Source: an uncultured Glaciecola sp. | GTDB taxonomy: Bacteria; Pseudomonadota; Gammaproteobacteria; Enterobacterales; Alteromonadaceae | Assembly: GCF_937770335.1 (NCBI RefSeq) | Contig: NZ_CALJHY010000003.1 | Coordinates: forward strand, 372,001-436,000 | DNA length: 64,000 nt | Direction: 5' to 3' | Part shown: positions 20,628 to 30,558 of the stretch, one piece after another | Layout: each line of letters opens with the position of its first letter | Numbering within the stretch: the first letter of the stretch is position 1 | Notes under the pieces: model-generated | Told to the model about the DNA's origin: nothing | What the model saw: only the letters and a program-made list of their open reading frames with translations | The model's database searches: none | Made by a program: the position numbers and the translations under genes

Positions 20628-23177
20628 ATGATTTATGCGTTTAGTTTTGATGGAACAAATGGAGTGCCCACCCCATTTTCAGTTGGGGTGCCTTTACCCA
20701 AGGGGACGTTTTGGCCTGAACAAAAATTACAAATAGTGACCGAATCTGGCGTAAACGTAATTTCGAATGTGACTCCAAGCTCTTTATGGCATGACAAATC
20801 TATTCGATGGTGTCAAATTGACGGCTACTCTGAGCAAAGCAACACGCAAAAGTATTTTATCACCAAAAGCCAAGCGACCTTATTCAAGAAACAAGACTGT
20901 GTATTTGAAAAAGATGGCACGTTTATCCTTAAATCAAAAAATTTAACGTTGCAGGTATCGACTGACTCTTTTTTATCACTAAAACAAGTCACTAACACGT
21001 CTAGTTTAGCACTTAAATTATCTCCCATATTCTCCGTGAAAGACGTCGAGACGAAGTTCACGTTGATTAATTCGACGCTGTTTACTAAAACAAGCTCGTG
21101 TAACAAGCCCCTTTACGCCACATTAAAGCAACAATATAAAACCGAGCTCAACACACCTAAAAAACATCTCTTCGTTACTGTGGAATATAAGCTTCACTAC
21201 CCGACTAACCAGCTAAAAATAAATTTATCTGTGCATAACCCCATGCCACTTATTCCGAACAATGATCAATGGGATCTTGGCAACGAAAGTAGTATTGAGC
21301 TAAGCCAGTTTGGATTAAAAATAGCATTACCTAAAGGCGGTTTCTCAGTCGCTAATACAAATGATGATAGTGACCAATTCAAAGCCATTGAGGAATGGGC
21401 GTTAGTCATAAATAACAGTGGTGGTGAAAACTGGTCATCTAAAAATCACATCGATAAAAATGGCGTTATTCCGCAAAAAGAACGCGGAGCCGTGATTATT
21501 GAAGTCGATAACAAGCAAACACATACCTATACAGAACTGCGACCGTCACTGGCATTTAACCTGTCGGATGAAGCACAATGCTTTGCAATTAATATTGATA
21601 ACATGTGGGAGAAATTCCCTCTGGAAGTATCCGTTTTACATGACCAAATGGATATCAATTTCTGTGAGAAAAAGACAGATTCTGGCATTGAATTGCAACC
21701 CGGTGAAATCAAATTTCATTCTCTCAATATCGATTTATTGCAGGCAGACGTCACCGCTAATGCTAAAACGCACGCTCCTGCGCCAACGCTTAACCCAGAT
21801 ATATTTTGCAACGCCAATACTATCCCGTGGTTAACCAAGTCAATTAGTCAAAGCCCGTTGAGCAGTATCGTTGATTTAGGACTGACGGGTGAAAGAAATT
21901 TCTTCGCTAAAAGAGAAGCAGTTGATGAATTTGGTTGGCGAAATTTTGGTGAGATTTATGCTGATCATGAAGCGGTTGGACACAAAGGGGACGATATTTT
22001 TGTCTCGCATTACAATAATCAGTATGACCCTTTGCAAGGTTTTCTAAAACAATGGGTAATTACAGGCAACCCCAAATGGAAACAATTAGCTGATGACCTC
22101 TTTGAGCACATTGTTAACATTGACATTTACCACACCGAGCTAGATAAACAGGAATATAATGGTGGGCTTTTTTGGCACACTGACCATTACGTAGAAGCTG
22201 AAACAGCGACTCATCGTACTTATTCAAAACGCCAACAAAAAGGTGTTTACGAGGATCATGCCGGCGGCGGTGGGCCAGGAAGCCATCATTGTTATACCAG
22301 TGGTCTAGCTTTGTATTATCAGCTAACTGGAAACGAGAGTGCAAAAAGCGCGGTCATCCAATTAGGCAACTGGATTACGTGTTTTTTCGAAGGCGACGGC
22401 ACCGTATTAGGCAGCTTGCTCCAATATCGAAACAGAGCGATTGTAAGAAACCCATTAACGGGTCGTTATCCTTTGGATAGAGGCGTCGCAAACTACGTAA
22501 ATGTGCTGCTTGATAGCTATGAACTCACGGCTAACCGCCAGTATGTGGCAAGAGCATCTAGCATCATTACCCAAACGTTTGACGCTACGGATATTATTGC
22601 TGAGCGAAATTTTCAGGATATTGAAAATACATGGTATTACATTGTTTTTATGCAGTCGGTTGCCAAGTATTTGTGGCTGTGCGAAACCGTTTATGGCATT
22701 GATCATGACTATGTCAGTATCAAAAAGTCATTTCTACATTACGTTGAATGGATTGCAACGCAAGAACAACCCTATTTAGTGAACCATCAGAAACTAGAAT
22801 ATCCGAATGACACGTGGACAGCACAAGACCTGCGAAAAATAATGGTACTCAACATTGCCTCAAATTATACTGACTCGCCGCACTTAAAGGAACTGATTCA
22901 ACAAAAAGTGGATAGTCTAAGGCATTATGTCGAAGACAAATTATGCAATAGTGACGAAAAAGATTTCACTCGGGTGTTAGCGTTAGTGATGCAAAATAAT
23001 ATTGGCGATATTAGTCAAATTGGCGTGACTAATAATGTTGAACCAGAGGTGACAATTGAGCATAGCACCGCCCCGTTTAGCTTTATCCGCTTCGCTGGCG
23101 GCTTCATCAAGCGTTACTCGTTAACTAGAGAATTTAAGCACCTACTTATTCGCTTTCCTCAATTGAGATTCAAGTAA
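20628..23177 (+). CDS. PcRGLX/YetA-like protein
   Basis: This 849-residue protein resembles the PcRGLX/YetA-like family, which has an N-terminal RIFT-barrel domain. The family start is seen in TPFSVGVPLPKGTFWPE, and an alpha/alpha-barrel-like half follows with GGLFWHTDHYVEAETATHRTYS and HAGGGGPGSHHCYTSGL. Those His/Gly-rich segments are likely active-site loops. Related proteins act on rhamnogalacturonan-type uronate polymers. No signal peptide is visible. Its stop overlaps the start of the next glycosyltransferase (TAATG), so it belongs to the polysaccharide operon, perhaps trimming or quality-controlling the polymer. Confidence 0.78.
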   Translation: MIYAFSFDGTNGVPTPFSVGVPLPKGTFWPEQKLQIVTESGVNVISNVTPSSLWHDKSIRWCQIDGYSEQSNTQKYFITKSQATLFKKQDCVFEKDGTFILKSKNLTLQVSTDSFLSLKQVTNTSSLALKLSPIFSVKDVETKFTLINSTLFTKTSSCNKPLYATLKQQYKTELNTPKKHLFVTVEYKLHYPTNQLKINLSVHNPMPLIPNNDQWDLGNESSIELSQFGLKIALPKGGFSVANTNDDSDQFKAIEEWALVINNSGGENWSSKNHIDKNGVIPQKERGAVIIEVDNKQTHTYTELRPSLAFNLSDEAQCFAINIDNMWEKFPLEVSVLHDQMDINFCEKKTDSGIELQPGEIKFHSLNIDLLQADVTANAKTHAPAPTLNPDIFCNANTIPWLTKSISQSPLSSIVDLGLTGERNFFAKREAVDEFGWRNFGEIYADHEAVGHKGDDIFVSHYNNQYDPLQGFLKQWVITGNPKWKQLADDLFEHIVNIDIYHTELDKQEYNGGLFWHTDHYVEAETATHRTYSKRQQKGVYEDHAGGGGPGSHHCYTSGLALYYQLTGNESAKSAVIQLGNWITCFFEGDGTVLGSLLQYRNRAIVRNPLTGRYPLDRGVANYVNVLLDSYELTANRQYVARASSIITQTFDATDIIAERNFQDIENTWYYIVFMQSVAKYLWLCETVYGIDHDYVSIKKSFLHYVEWIATQEQPYLVNHQKLEYPNDTWTAQDLRKIMVLNIASNYTDSPHLKELIQQKVDSLRHYVEDKLCNSDEKDFTRVLALVMQNNIGDISQIGVTNNVEPEVTIEHSTAPFSFIRFAGGFIKRYSLTREFKHLLIRFPQLRFK

Positions 23178-24145
23178 TGCAGCAGACAGCAGAGCAATGC
23201 AGTTTCATCATCCCTCATTTAGGCCGGGAGAATATGTTAGTTGATACCCTCACCTCAATTAGCTTGTTAGACAAAACGGCCATTGATATTGAAGTGATCA
23301 TTGTCACAAAAAACGAAAAACTGCATTTCGATGTTGCCGCACTGTCGAATAACATAACCATACATATTATTTATGCACCACAGCATGTAACTATATCAGC
23401 ACAGCGAAATTTAGGTTTTGCGCAATCGACTGGGAACGTAGTCGCCTTTTTAGATGCCGACATCAGCCTTGCGCACAATTGGCTAACTGCGCTGCGTCCA
23501 TTGCTAACCGAGCAAACAAAATTAGTTAGCGCGGTGCAAGTTGCGTCAAAAAATGCAAGCCCACTTGAAATCCTAAGAACCGAACTAAGTAATGCCAATG
23601 TCGATTGTAACGTCGAGTTTTTACCCGGTCGAAATTTACTCATGACACGCGACACTTTTATAAGCTCTGGCGGATTTCCTGAACATCTAGTGACTTGCGA
23701 AGACTATGTATTCACCCAAAAAGTGGGTGAACAAGGCAATTTATTTTATTCCACCGCGAGTGCTTATGTTCACTTAGGTGAGGATAAAGAATTTATTGAA
23801 ATGGCAAAAAAAGAAGTGTGGCGCGGCCAATCAAATTTAGCCTCGTTAAAGGGACGAGATATTGGATTGTCGGAATATCCGAGTTTCATTGCTCCTCCTG
23901 TTTTTTCTTTTGGGCTGCTATTTGCAGTACTTTTTTATGCATTGGGAATGAATGTATTAGCCACCTTAAGTATATTCGCCAGTATCAGCGTACTGGCGAT
24001 ATATGTAGGTCGACTAGTCAAGCTTGCATCACCGGCCCTTTCAACAGTAACTATTATTAAATTTTACGGTCTGTATTTTCCCGCGAGAACTTGGGGTACA
24101 ATTTTAGGCTTAATCAAACCCATTAAAACGAGTAGCCACCATTGA
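23177..24145 (+). CDS. Glycosyltransferase family 2
   Basis: This 322-residue GT-A glycosyltransferase has the nucleotide-sugar-binding region near IPHLGRENML and the metal-binding motif FLDADIS. FLPGRNLLMTRDTFISSGGFPE is the typical acceptor-side segment. The last 90 residues hold two or three membrane helices, so it is anchored in the inner membrane. It overlaps both neighbours and probably adds one sugar of the polymer. Confidence 0.87.
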   Translation: MQQTAEQCSFIIPHLGRENMLVDTLTSISLLDKTAIDIEVIIVTKNEKLHFDVAALSNNITIHIIYAPQHVTISAQRNLGFAQSTGNVVAFLDADISLAHNWLTALRPLLTEQTKLVSAVQVASKNASPLEILRTELSNANVDCNVEFLPGRNLLMTRDTFISSGGFPEHLVTCEDYVFTQKVGEQGNLFYSTASAYVHLGEDKEFIEMAKKEVWRGQSNLASLKGRDIGLSEYPSFIAPPVFSFGLLFAVLFYALGMNVLATLSIFASISVLAIYVGRLVKLASPALSTVTIIKFYGLYFPARTWGTILGLIKPIKTSSHH

Positions 24146-25281
24146 TTAATACGTCACGCAAAATGCATATATTACAGTTTATTTGTTCAACCGGATTTTA
24201 CGGTGCAGAGCGTTGGATACTCGCCCTGTGTAATAATACACAAGACCCCAATGTGACATATAGCTTGGCTGTTACCGATGAAGTGGCATCAAAAAACCTT
24301 GAAATAGCAAAACATTTTAAACGCGATTGCGGTAATGTGTTTGAGCTACCGATGGCGCATAAATTTGATTACAAAGCGGTGTCTACATTAGCTGATTACA
24401 TTACGGCAAATAACATTGATGCAGTTCACACACATGGATATAAGTCGGATGTACTTGGCGTACTGGCAGCAAAAAAGGCAGGCGTCCCCGTTATTGTGAC
24501 TCCTCATGGTTTTGAGAACGCAAAAGATATTAAGCTTCGACTGTTTATCTGGTTAGGCTGCCAAGCCATGAAATTTGCTGATCATGTCGTTCCTTTATCA
24601 CCGCAACTAGTTAAAGATTGTAAGCAATATGCTATTAAAGAGCCGCAATTAGTCTATATTCAAAACGGTGTTGATTTATCCGAAGTTGAAAAATTCAAAA
24701 ACAAACCGTTGGCATTAACTAAAGCTAAAAAACGTATTGGCTTTATAGGCCAAATGATCAGTCGTAAAAATATCATCGATTTGCTCGATGTGTTTAATGA
24801 ACTGCACAAAAAAATGGATAATGTAGAGCTAGTTTTGTTAGGTGATGGCGACTCGCGTGCCTCACTTGAACAACATACGCAAACGCTGGAGTCAAAAGAT
24901 GACATTCATTTTTTAGGTTATCGCGATGACCGACTAGACTACTTAAAGAGTTTTGATTTATTCGTAATGACATCGACATTAGAAGGTATTCCACGTTGTT
25001 TGATGGAAGCCTGTGCAATGGAAACGCCCGTTGCCGCTTATGACATTGCCGGTATCGATCAGTTGATCACTCACGAAAGCACCGGTCTATTGGCCCCTTT
25101 AGGCGATAAAGCTGCCTTATTATTGGCATGGGAAAAGATTTTACAAGATGATGATTACGCAAGGCAGTTAGGCAAAAACGCGTGCGACTATGTCAATGAA
25201 CACTATTCAGCTAAAAGAATGGCTGATGAATATGTCGCTCTATTTAACCAAGTGTTGGATAACAAGGAAGTTAGCCCATGA
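24142..25281 (+). CDS. Glycosyltransferase family 4
   Basis: This GT-B glycosyltransferase of about 379 residues has the acceptor-domain opening MHILQFICSTGFYGAERW and the donor-domain motif VMTSTLEGIPRCLMEACAME, with the EX7E-type spacing typical of GT4. The start is ambiguous. A TTG at 24142 overlaps the previous stop, while the ATG at 24163 gives the usual N-terminus. Translational coupling with the upstream gene is likely. Confidence 0.88.
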   Translation: MINTSRKMHILQFICSTGFYGAERWILALCNNTQDPNVTYSLAVTDEVASKNLEIAKHFKRDCGNVFELPMAHKFDYKAVSTLADYITANNIDAVHTHGYKSDVLGVLAAKKAGVPVIVTPHGFENAKDIKLRLFIWLGCQAMKFADHVVPLSPQLVKDCKQYAIKEPQLVYIQNGVDLSEVEKFKNKPLALTKAKKRIGFIGQMISRKNIIDLLDVFNELHKKMDNVELVLLGDGDSRASLEQHTQTLESKDDIHFLGYRDDRLDYLKSFDLFVMTSTLEGIPRCLMEACAMETPVAAYDIAGIDQLITHESTGLLAPLGDKAALLLAWEKILQDDDYARQLGKNACDYVNEHYSAKRMADEYVALFNQVLDNKEVSP

Positions 25282-26285
25282 AGAATAAACCTGAATTAGT
25301 CTTTATACTTACCGTAGATACCGAAGAAGAATGGGATTGGGACGGCCCATTCCCAGAAAAAGACTTTTCAGTTAAAAATTTAGCTAAAATACCGGCATTC
25401 CAATCATTTTGTGAAGAGCGCGGTATTCGCCCATGCTATTTTGTCGATTATGCGGCAGCCAAAGGTGCTGTCGAAAATAAAGTATTTGAAAATGCGATAA
25501 AACAAAACACGTGCGAGTTGGGCGCTCATTTGCACCCATGGGCAAACCCGCCGTATTTTGACAAACCAAATGAAGCCAATTCACACGTAGTTAACCTGCC
25601 GATTGAACAAGTAGAAGCCAAGCTGGATGAGTTAGTCTCTATTTTTGTAACAGAATTTGATTATCAACCAACCTCGTTCAGAACTGGCCGCTGGGGTATT
25701 TCTGAGGCTATTATGCAGCTGTTGTGGTCACGTGGCTTTACCGTTGATTCCAGCGTATATCCCTATTATTCAAATGAGTTCTTCACCTGCCAAGGCTCAC
25801 CTATTGGTGCTTACTGGCCGGATGCAAACAACGTTCTTTGCGCTGGGGATCAGCGCAATATAATGGAAATACAAGCAAGTGTCGGTTTTAACAGAAAGTA
25901 CTTTTCATTAGCCAATGTTGTTCACCACGCTGCAGAATCAGCACCGTTAAAGTACTTAAAAACGGTTAGCATGTTTTGGCATTCGAATATGCTCAGAAAA
26001 ATTTATATGAGCCCTGAAGTAACGGAAGCCAAAGATATGGTTGCACTTGCCCACAAGATGCATGAAAACGGCTCGCCGTTTATTAACATGTTTTTTCACA
26101 GTTCAAACCTGATCGTTAATGGTACTGGCTTTTTTAATGTTAAGAATCCATTTGACGTCATTTGTTCAAGGATAGATGAAGTAATCGATACGCTTTCTAA
26201 GGACTACACCTTGAATTTTATGACATTAAAAGAAGCACAGGTGTACTTTTCACAAAATCCAACGATGTTAAATTTACATGATTGA
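25278..26285 (+). CDS. WalW-type polysaccharide deacetylase-like protein
   Basis: This NodB/polysaccharide-deacetylase-fold protein of 335 residues opens with FILTVDTEEEWDWDGPF, the WalW-type first motif with paired acidic residues. GAHLHPWANPP supplies the metal-binding histidines, and SFRTGRWGISEAIMQLL is the usual third motif. It is probably cytoplasmic because no signal peptide is seen. It overlaps both neighbours by four to eight bases. Deacetylation of an N-acetylated sugar intermediate is the likely role. Confidence 0.83.
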   Translation: MKNKPELVFILTVDTEEEWDWDGPFPEKDFSVKNLAKIPAFQSFCEERGIRPCYFVDYAAAKGAVENKVFENAIKQNTCELGAHLHPWANPPYFDKPNEANSHVVNLPIEQVEAKLDELVSIFVTEFDYQPTSFRTGRWGISEAIMQLLWSRGFTVDSSVYPYYSNEFFTCQGSPIGAYWPDANNVLCAGDQRNIMEIQASVGFNRKYFSLANVVHHAAESAPLKYLKTVSMFWHSNMLRKIYMSPEVTEAKDMVALAHKMHENGSPFINMFFHSSNLIVNGTGFFNVKNPFDVICSRIDEVIDTLSKDYTLNFMTLKEAQVYFSQNPTMLNLHD

Positions 26286-27339
26286 AGTAAAACAACTTAA
26301 CCGTAGTGACCAAAAAATATGGGACGACTACGTAAACACGTCGACTAAAACAACCCCTTATCACCGATTTGCTTGGGGCCAAGCAGTGGAACATAGCTAT
26401 GGCTTTGAAACGCTTTATGTTGGCGCTTTTCACGAAAACAAATTGATTGGGGTAATGCCCTTAATTCGGATGGGAATGCCGTTCAGACAAAAGAGTTTAG
26501 TCTCACTACCCTATTGCGATGGCGCCGGCGCCGTTGCCGACACACAAAAGGCGCTGAGCGCTTTGATAGCTTTTGCTACAAATGACCTAACAAAGGGAAC
26601 TCAAGAGCCTGTTGAGTTGCGTCATGCCGATACAACGACAGTCGAACCCGAAACACTGGTTAATGGTCAAAAAGTGAGAATGTTGCTGAGTCTTGCAGCA
26701 TCCCCTGACGAACAAATGGCTAACTTCAAATCAAAATTACGCAGCCAAATTAGAAAAGCAGAAAAAAACGGTCTTACATCAACGGTTATTGTGTATAACG
26801 ACACTGACAGTTTTGCCCAGCATATGGATGAATTCTATGCGGTTATCGCCGGTAATATGCGGTTATTGGGCTCCCCAATTCATTCCAAAACCTGGTTTAT
26901 GTCAGTGCTACGTGAGTATGCTGATAATGCCTACATGGTGCTCGTATATAAAGAAAAGATAGTGGTCGGTGGTGGCATTGTGCTGCTTAACAACAACACA
27001 GCCTCAATACCATGGGCCTCAACCAATGCAGAGTACAATCGACTAGCACCCAATATGCTGTTGTATTGGGCGGTGCTAAGTGAAGCGATTACTAAAGGTG
27101 CCCAAGTATTCGACTTTGGGCGTTCAACGGTTAACGAAGGTACGTATAATTTTAAGAAACAATGGGGTAGTCAGCCTGCGCCATTGCATTGGGCGACTTA
27201 TAAGAATGGCGTTCAACAGGACGTTTTGGATATTGGTAAGTCAAAGCTTCGTGAGTTAGTAGAGCAAATTTGGCGCAAGCTACCACTTTCTTTAGTTAAC
27301 TTTGTTGGGCCACGAGTTAGAAAATTTATCAGTTTGTGA
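26278..27339 (+). CDS. FemAB-family XrtA/PEP-CTERM system-associated protein
   Basis: This 353-residue FemAB/GNAT-like protein matches the exosortase-associated family TIGR03019. Recognisable parts are YHRFAWGQAVEHSYG, SLPYCDGAGAVAD, LRSQIRKAEKNGL and FDFGRSTVNEGTYNFKKQWG. Such proteins accompany XrtA exopolysaccharide loci. The reaction is not known, although FemAB relatives transfer aminoacyl groups. It is the last gene of the first polysaccharide arm. The next 315 bases are AT-rich. Confidence 0.88.
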   Translation: MIEVKQLNRSDQKIWDDYVNTSTKTTPYHRFAWGQAVEHSYGFETLYVGAFHENKLIGVMPLIRMGMPFRQKSLVSLPYCDGAGAVADTQKALSALIAFATNDLTKGTQEPVELRHADTTTVEPETLVNGQKVRMLLSLAASPDEQMANFKSKLRSQIRKAEKNGLTSTVIVYNDTDSFAQHMDEFYAVIAGNMRLLGSPIHSKTWFMSVLREYADNAYMVLVYKEKIVVGGGIVLLNNNTASIPWASTNAEYNRLAPNMLLYWAVLSEAITKGAQVFDFGRSTVNEGTYNFKKQWGSQPAPLHWATYKNGVQQDVLDIGKSKLRELVEQIWRKLPLSLVNFVGPRVRKFISL

Positions 27340-27654
27340 CTGTGAATTGGTAATGTCGTCTTACGACTTAAATAGAACAAAACGTTTGGGTGTTTTTTTA
27401 ATACTTAATGCAAAAATAATCATTTCCACAACAAACAGAACAAGTTTAAAAAAGCAATTAATACCTTTCCAATTATTAATAAAAATCACTATAAATCAAT
27501 AAACTAAATAAAAACAGCTTTCGAAATATTAACAAGCATCTTATTTTTTGTATTTTTAAAAATACCTTAGTATTGATGTAATACTCCTAAATTATACCTA
27601 ATCAATTATTATCTCTTCAGCGAACATTAAGCGGTAATTCTGAGGTAGGTAATT
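27340..27654. other. AT-rich intergenic region
   Basis: This gap holds no credible gene. The only structure is a small hairpin, AGTATT-GATGT-AATACT, near 27570-27587. A GAGGTAGGT ribosome binding site for the following lipoprotein lies at 27641-27649. Confidence 0.6.
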
Positions 27655-29109
27655 ATGAAATTTATTCCAAGTAATTTAAAAGCAGCAATCGTTGTAGGGC
27701 TGAGCATTGCTCTTTTTGCCTGCGGTTCAACTGAAGGGGAAGAAGCTGGAGTCGATGGCTCGACGCCGGCTCCAGTGGATGCGCCACCGCCGGTGGATCC
27801 AGCTCCGCCTGAAGCACCAGCGCCTACTCCTCCTCCTGAGGAAACAACACCACCGCCGCCTGAGGAACCAGCGCCAGCACCACCGCCTCCGCCTGATGAA
27901 CCATCTACGGACCCAAAACAATTACTTTTTGATGAAGATCTTGCAAAACTATTAATCCAATCAAAACCAAACGACATTAATTTGCCATTAGGATTACAAG
28001 CGGCTTTTGATATCGAATACCTTGGGAGTTTTAGAATGCTTGCAGGTGGCCGGTCAACCTCTGACTACGCAATAGGCACTCTTGGGCACAATGCGCAGAG
28101 CAACAGTCTATATATGGCGGGGCATGCCCAACATAATGCAATTGCAGAGTTTGAAATACCGGAGATTCTGTCGTTCGACGAAAATATTGAAAATATAATT
28201 AAAGCGAACGTATTTCAGGATTACGTAACAATTCTTGATAAAAAAGATATCGGCAACCAAACAAATAGAATAACCGGTATACTAAACTATAAAGACAGTA
28301 TGCTGGTCACTTCAGAAATTTGGTATGACGGTGGGGGCTCGAACCGAGATAATCTTCAAGTATTTGCAACCCCTAACAATCTCACTTCGTCTAGCTATAA
28401 AGGGCTGTTACAAATTGATGGTGGTGCTCTAGCTGCAGGATATATGTCAAAAGTTCCGGACGAATTAGTCTCTGCATTAGGGGGTGAGTATATAGTAGGA
28501 TGGGCGTCCAATTACTCAATTACATCTAGGTACTCACAAGGTCCGAGCTTATATATTTTTAACCCTCAAGAATCTTTAGATGCGGTAGTAACTGTCGATA
28601 AAGAGATATCTACAACACCTATAATGGTATTCCCTTTAGAACCCGGCAAGGAATTAGTTCCAGGGGGATCTGAGTATAAGATGGAAATATCTCCCATTTG
28701 GGGACCACTCTCCAAAGTAAAGTACGGTTTTATCGTTCCTGGAACTGAGCTGTTTATGGCTATAGGAGGGTCAGGTGGGATTCACAGCGGTATTGGGTAT
28801 AAGATAACACAAGACAATGGCGACCATTGCGATGGTCAATGCACATATGAGGCTAAAGACAACTATAATTATTTTTGGCTCTTTAATATTAATGATATGT
28901 TGAACGCTAGTGAACCTTGGTTAGTCAAACCCGTTAGTTATGGTAAGTGGAGTCATCCTTACGATAACGGTGGTGAACATTCAGTCACTGGGGCTACGTA
29001 TAATCAGGAATCATCAACCTTGTATATGACACTCGATAAGGCCGGACAAGTTGGCGATTATGACACGCCCCCTCTAATACTGGCATACAGAATCGAATTG
29101 AAGCAATAA
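27655..29109 (+). CDS. Lipoprotein with proline-rich linker, function unknown
   Basis: This 484-residue protein has a signal peptide ending in the lipobox LFAC (Cys at residue 22). It is followed by a Pro/Ala/Glu linker at about 32-84, made of repeated PPP, PEE and PAP words. The folded part has Trp- and Gly-rich strands and motifs such as LGHNAQSNSLYMAGHAQHN and IHSGIGYKI that suggest a beta-propeller. A Cys pair occurs at GDHCDGQCTYE. I do not recognise a family. It lies between the first polysaccharide arm and the mobile-element debris, and should sit in the outer membrane facing the periplasm or surface. Confidence 0.8.
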   Translation: MKFIPSNLKAAIVVGLSIALFACGSTEGEEAGVDGSTPAPVDAPPPVDPAPPEAPAPTPPPEETTPPPPEEPAPAPPPPPDEPSTDPKQLLFDEDLAKLLIQSKPNDINLPLGLQAAFDIEYLGSFRMLAGGRSTSDYAIGTLGHNAQSNSLYMAGHAQHNAIAEFEIPEILSFDENIENIIKANVFQDYVTILDKKDIGNQTNRITGILNYKDSMLVTSEIWYDGGGSNRDNLQVFATPNNLTSSSYKGLLQIDGGALAAGYMSKVPDELVSALGGEYIVGWASNYSITSRYSQGPSLYIFNPQESLDAVVTVDKEISTTPIMVFPLEPGKELVPGGSEYKMEISPIWGPLSKVKYGFIVPGTELFMAIGGSGGIHSGIGYKITQDNGDHCDGQCTYEAKDNYNYFWLFNINDMLNASEPWLVKPVSYGKWSHPYDNGGEHSVTGATYNQESSTLYMTLDKAGQVGDYDTPPLILAYRIELKQ

Positions 29110-29543
29110 AAGCAACGTGCAAACACTTTAGTGCTTTGGGTCGCCTATTTGTTACATGATTTAAAAGTAAGACAGTGTTTAAATTAATGCTAGGTATAGA
29201 GACGGTGAAAAGCATCCAGAATTAAATTATGCTTCTAACATTAATACAATGTGTCTGTCCGGCGAAAAACGACTAGTCTAGTTTCACATTCTATGGCAGA
29301 ATTTGCCTGATAGCTGGCTCTAGCTTCTTAGCTTGGATAGCAAGGACTTCAGGTAATCGAACGGAACCAGCTTATTGCTTTTGCTGTTTCGATAATTGAA
29401 TAAAGCTCGGCACTGGCAAAAGCACACCATTGTCGGTTTGTGAGAATAAGCATGCTTTCCTGTTATGTTGATATCAACATAGGCCGAATTACGTGCGGTT
29501 ACCATCGTAAAGTGCTTATTTAAAAGTACTTTACGTTACATAA
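29110..29543. other. Intergenic region left of recombinase remnant
   Basis: No gene is supported here. A perfect 18-base palindrome, TATGTTGATATCAACATA, lies at 29464-29481, downstream of the recombinase remnant. It could be part of a mobile-element end. The rest shows nothing distinctive. Confidence 0.55.
29464..29481. repeat. Perfect 18-bp palindrome
   Basis: TATGTTGATATCAACATA equals its own reverse complement. It lies 63 bases beyond the end of the broken recombinase, where an element end or protein-binding site could be. Confidence 0.7.
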
Positions 29544-30558
29544 TCAAAGATTTTCTAAGAACACTAATATATCTTCGCTTTGTGCGTTAATACTTGATTT
29601 CGCACTAATGCTAACTACCAACAGTTTTGCAAGCGCCTCTCGCTTCGTTTTAATGTCAGATTACATATATTGATGAGTTCTTTTGAGCTTCAAATGTCCA
29701 AGACACAGTGCTATCGCTGTCAAATCAAAGCTGGCTTGAAATAGTTGTGTGGCTGTTATGTGTCGAAAAAAGTGTGGTTATATGAGTCTATTTTTCAGCG
29801 AAGGACCCGTTTGACTTGGTTTGCTAACGACGCAACCCAAACGTTGTTTAGCACCGAATTTAGAGATAACTTCGCCATGACGATTGGGGATCAATACTGC
29901 CATTGGACACTTTGGTAACTCTACTAACCATCGCTTTAATTGAAGTAATGTTAGCGCCTACATTGGCACAATACGCTCTTTACGGTTTTTACCAAAAAAA
30001 TGAATGGCTTTTTGTCGCGCTGGATACACATCTTTCACTAGTAACTTAACCAGATCCTGTAATCTTGCTCCTGTGTTGTATAGGAGTAAGAGCATTACAT
30101 AGTTCCTGCAACTGCGCCAACAAGTCCGGTCTGGTGCGTTGTGCAATATGTCAATTTCACCCTTTGTTAAGTAACCAAAGGTAAAATAATATTGTAGATT
30201 TAAAAGGATTGCCAATACAGGTTGCATATCCGCCAATAAACTTGGTTTATGAGTAATAGCAAAACGTAAAAATGAGCGTATCGCAATTAAACGCGCATTA
30301 CGAGTTTACATTTTTTTTGCGCTCATCTTCTAAGTATTGCAAAAAATAAGACTATATCCGCGTTAATATCATTAAAGAGAGGGTCAAGATCCACTTTATA
30401 TGCTGATTGGTAATTTAAAGTAAAAATAACTTAAAGGTATCGCGATAAGGTCTAACAGTATTCTTGCTTAGGCAGCGTTCGTTAATAATGCAGTAAAAAA
30501 AGTAACGTTTGAACGAACTGGCTAAATCTGTGCATGTTGCAATAGTGTGTGTTTTCAT
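29544..30558 (-). pseudogene. Decayed tyrosine recombinase (integrase)
   Basis: On the minus strand an AGGAGGTGC site precedes an ATG at 30558, and the reading begins LASSFKRYFF then SKNTVRPYRDTFKLF, an integrase core-binding domain. A stop and frame changes follow. A second frame gives RNARLIAIRSFLRFA, then APDRTCWRSCRN, the catalytic Arg in YNTGARLQDLV and GKNRKERIVPM. After a TAG at 29958 the same frame gives HFFRHITATQLFQ, LCLGHLKLKRTHQYM and a last stop at 29544. All catalytic boxes (R, HxxR, H, Y) remain visible. The family is the short tyrosine recombinase often found with IS91-type elements or in recombinase trios. At least three stops and two frameshifts make it non-functional. Confidence 0.85.

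Noticed and set aside
27627-27977. Gly/Ser-rich reading frame opposite the proline-rich linker
   Set aside because: It is the antisense shadow of the Pro-rich codons of the lipoprotein and has no independent support.
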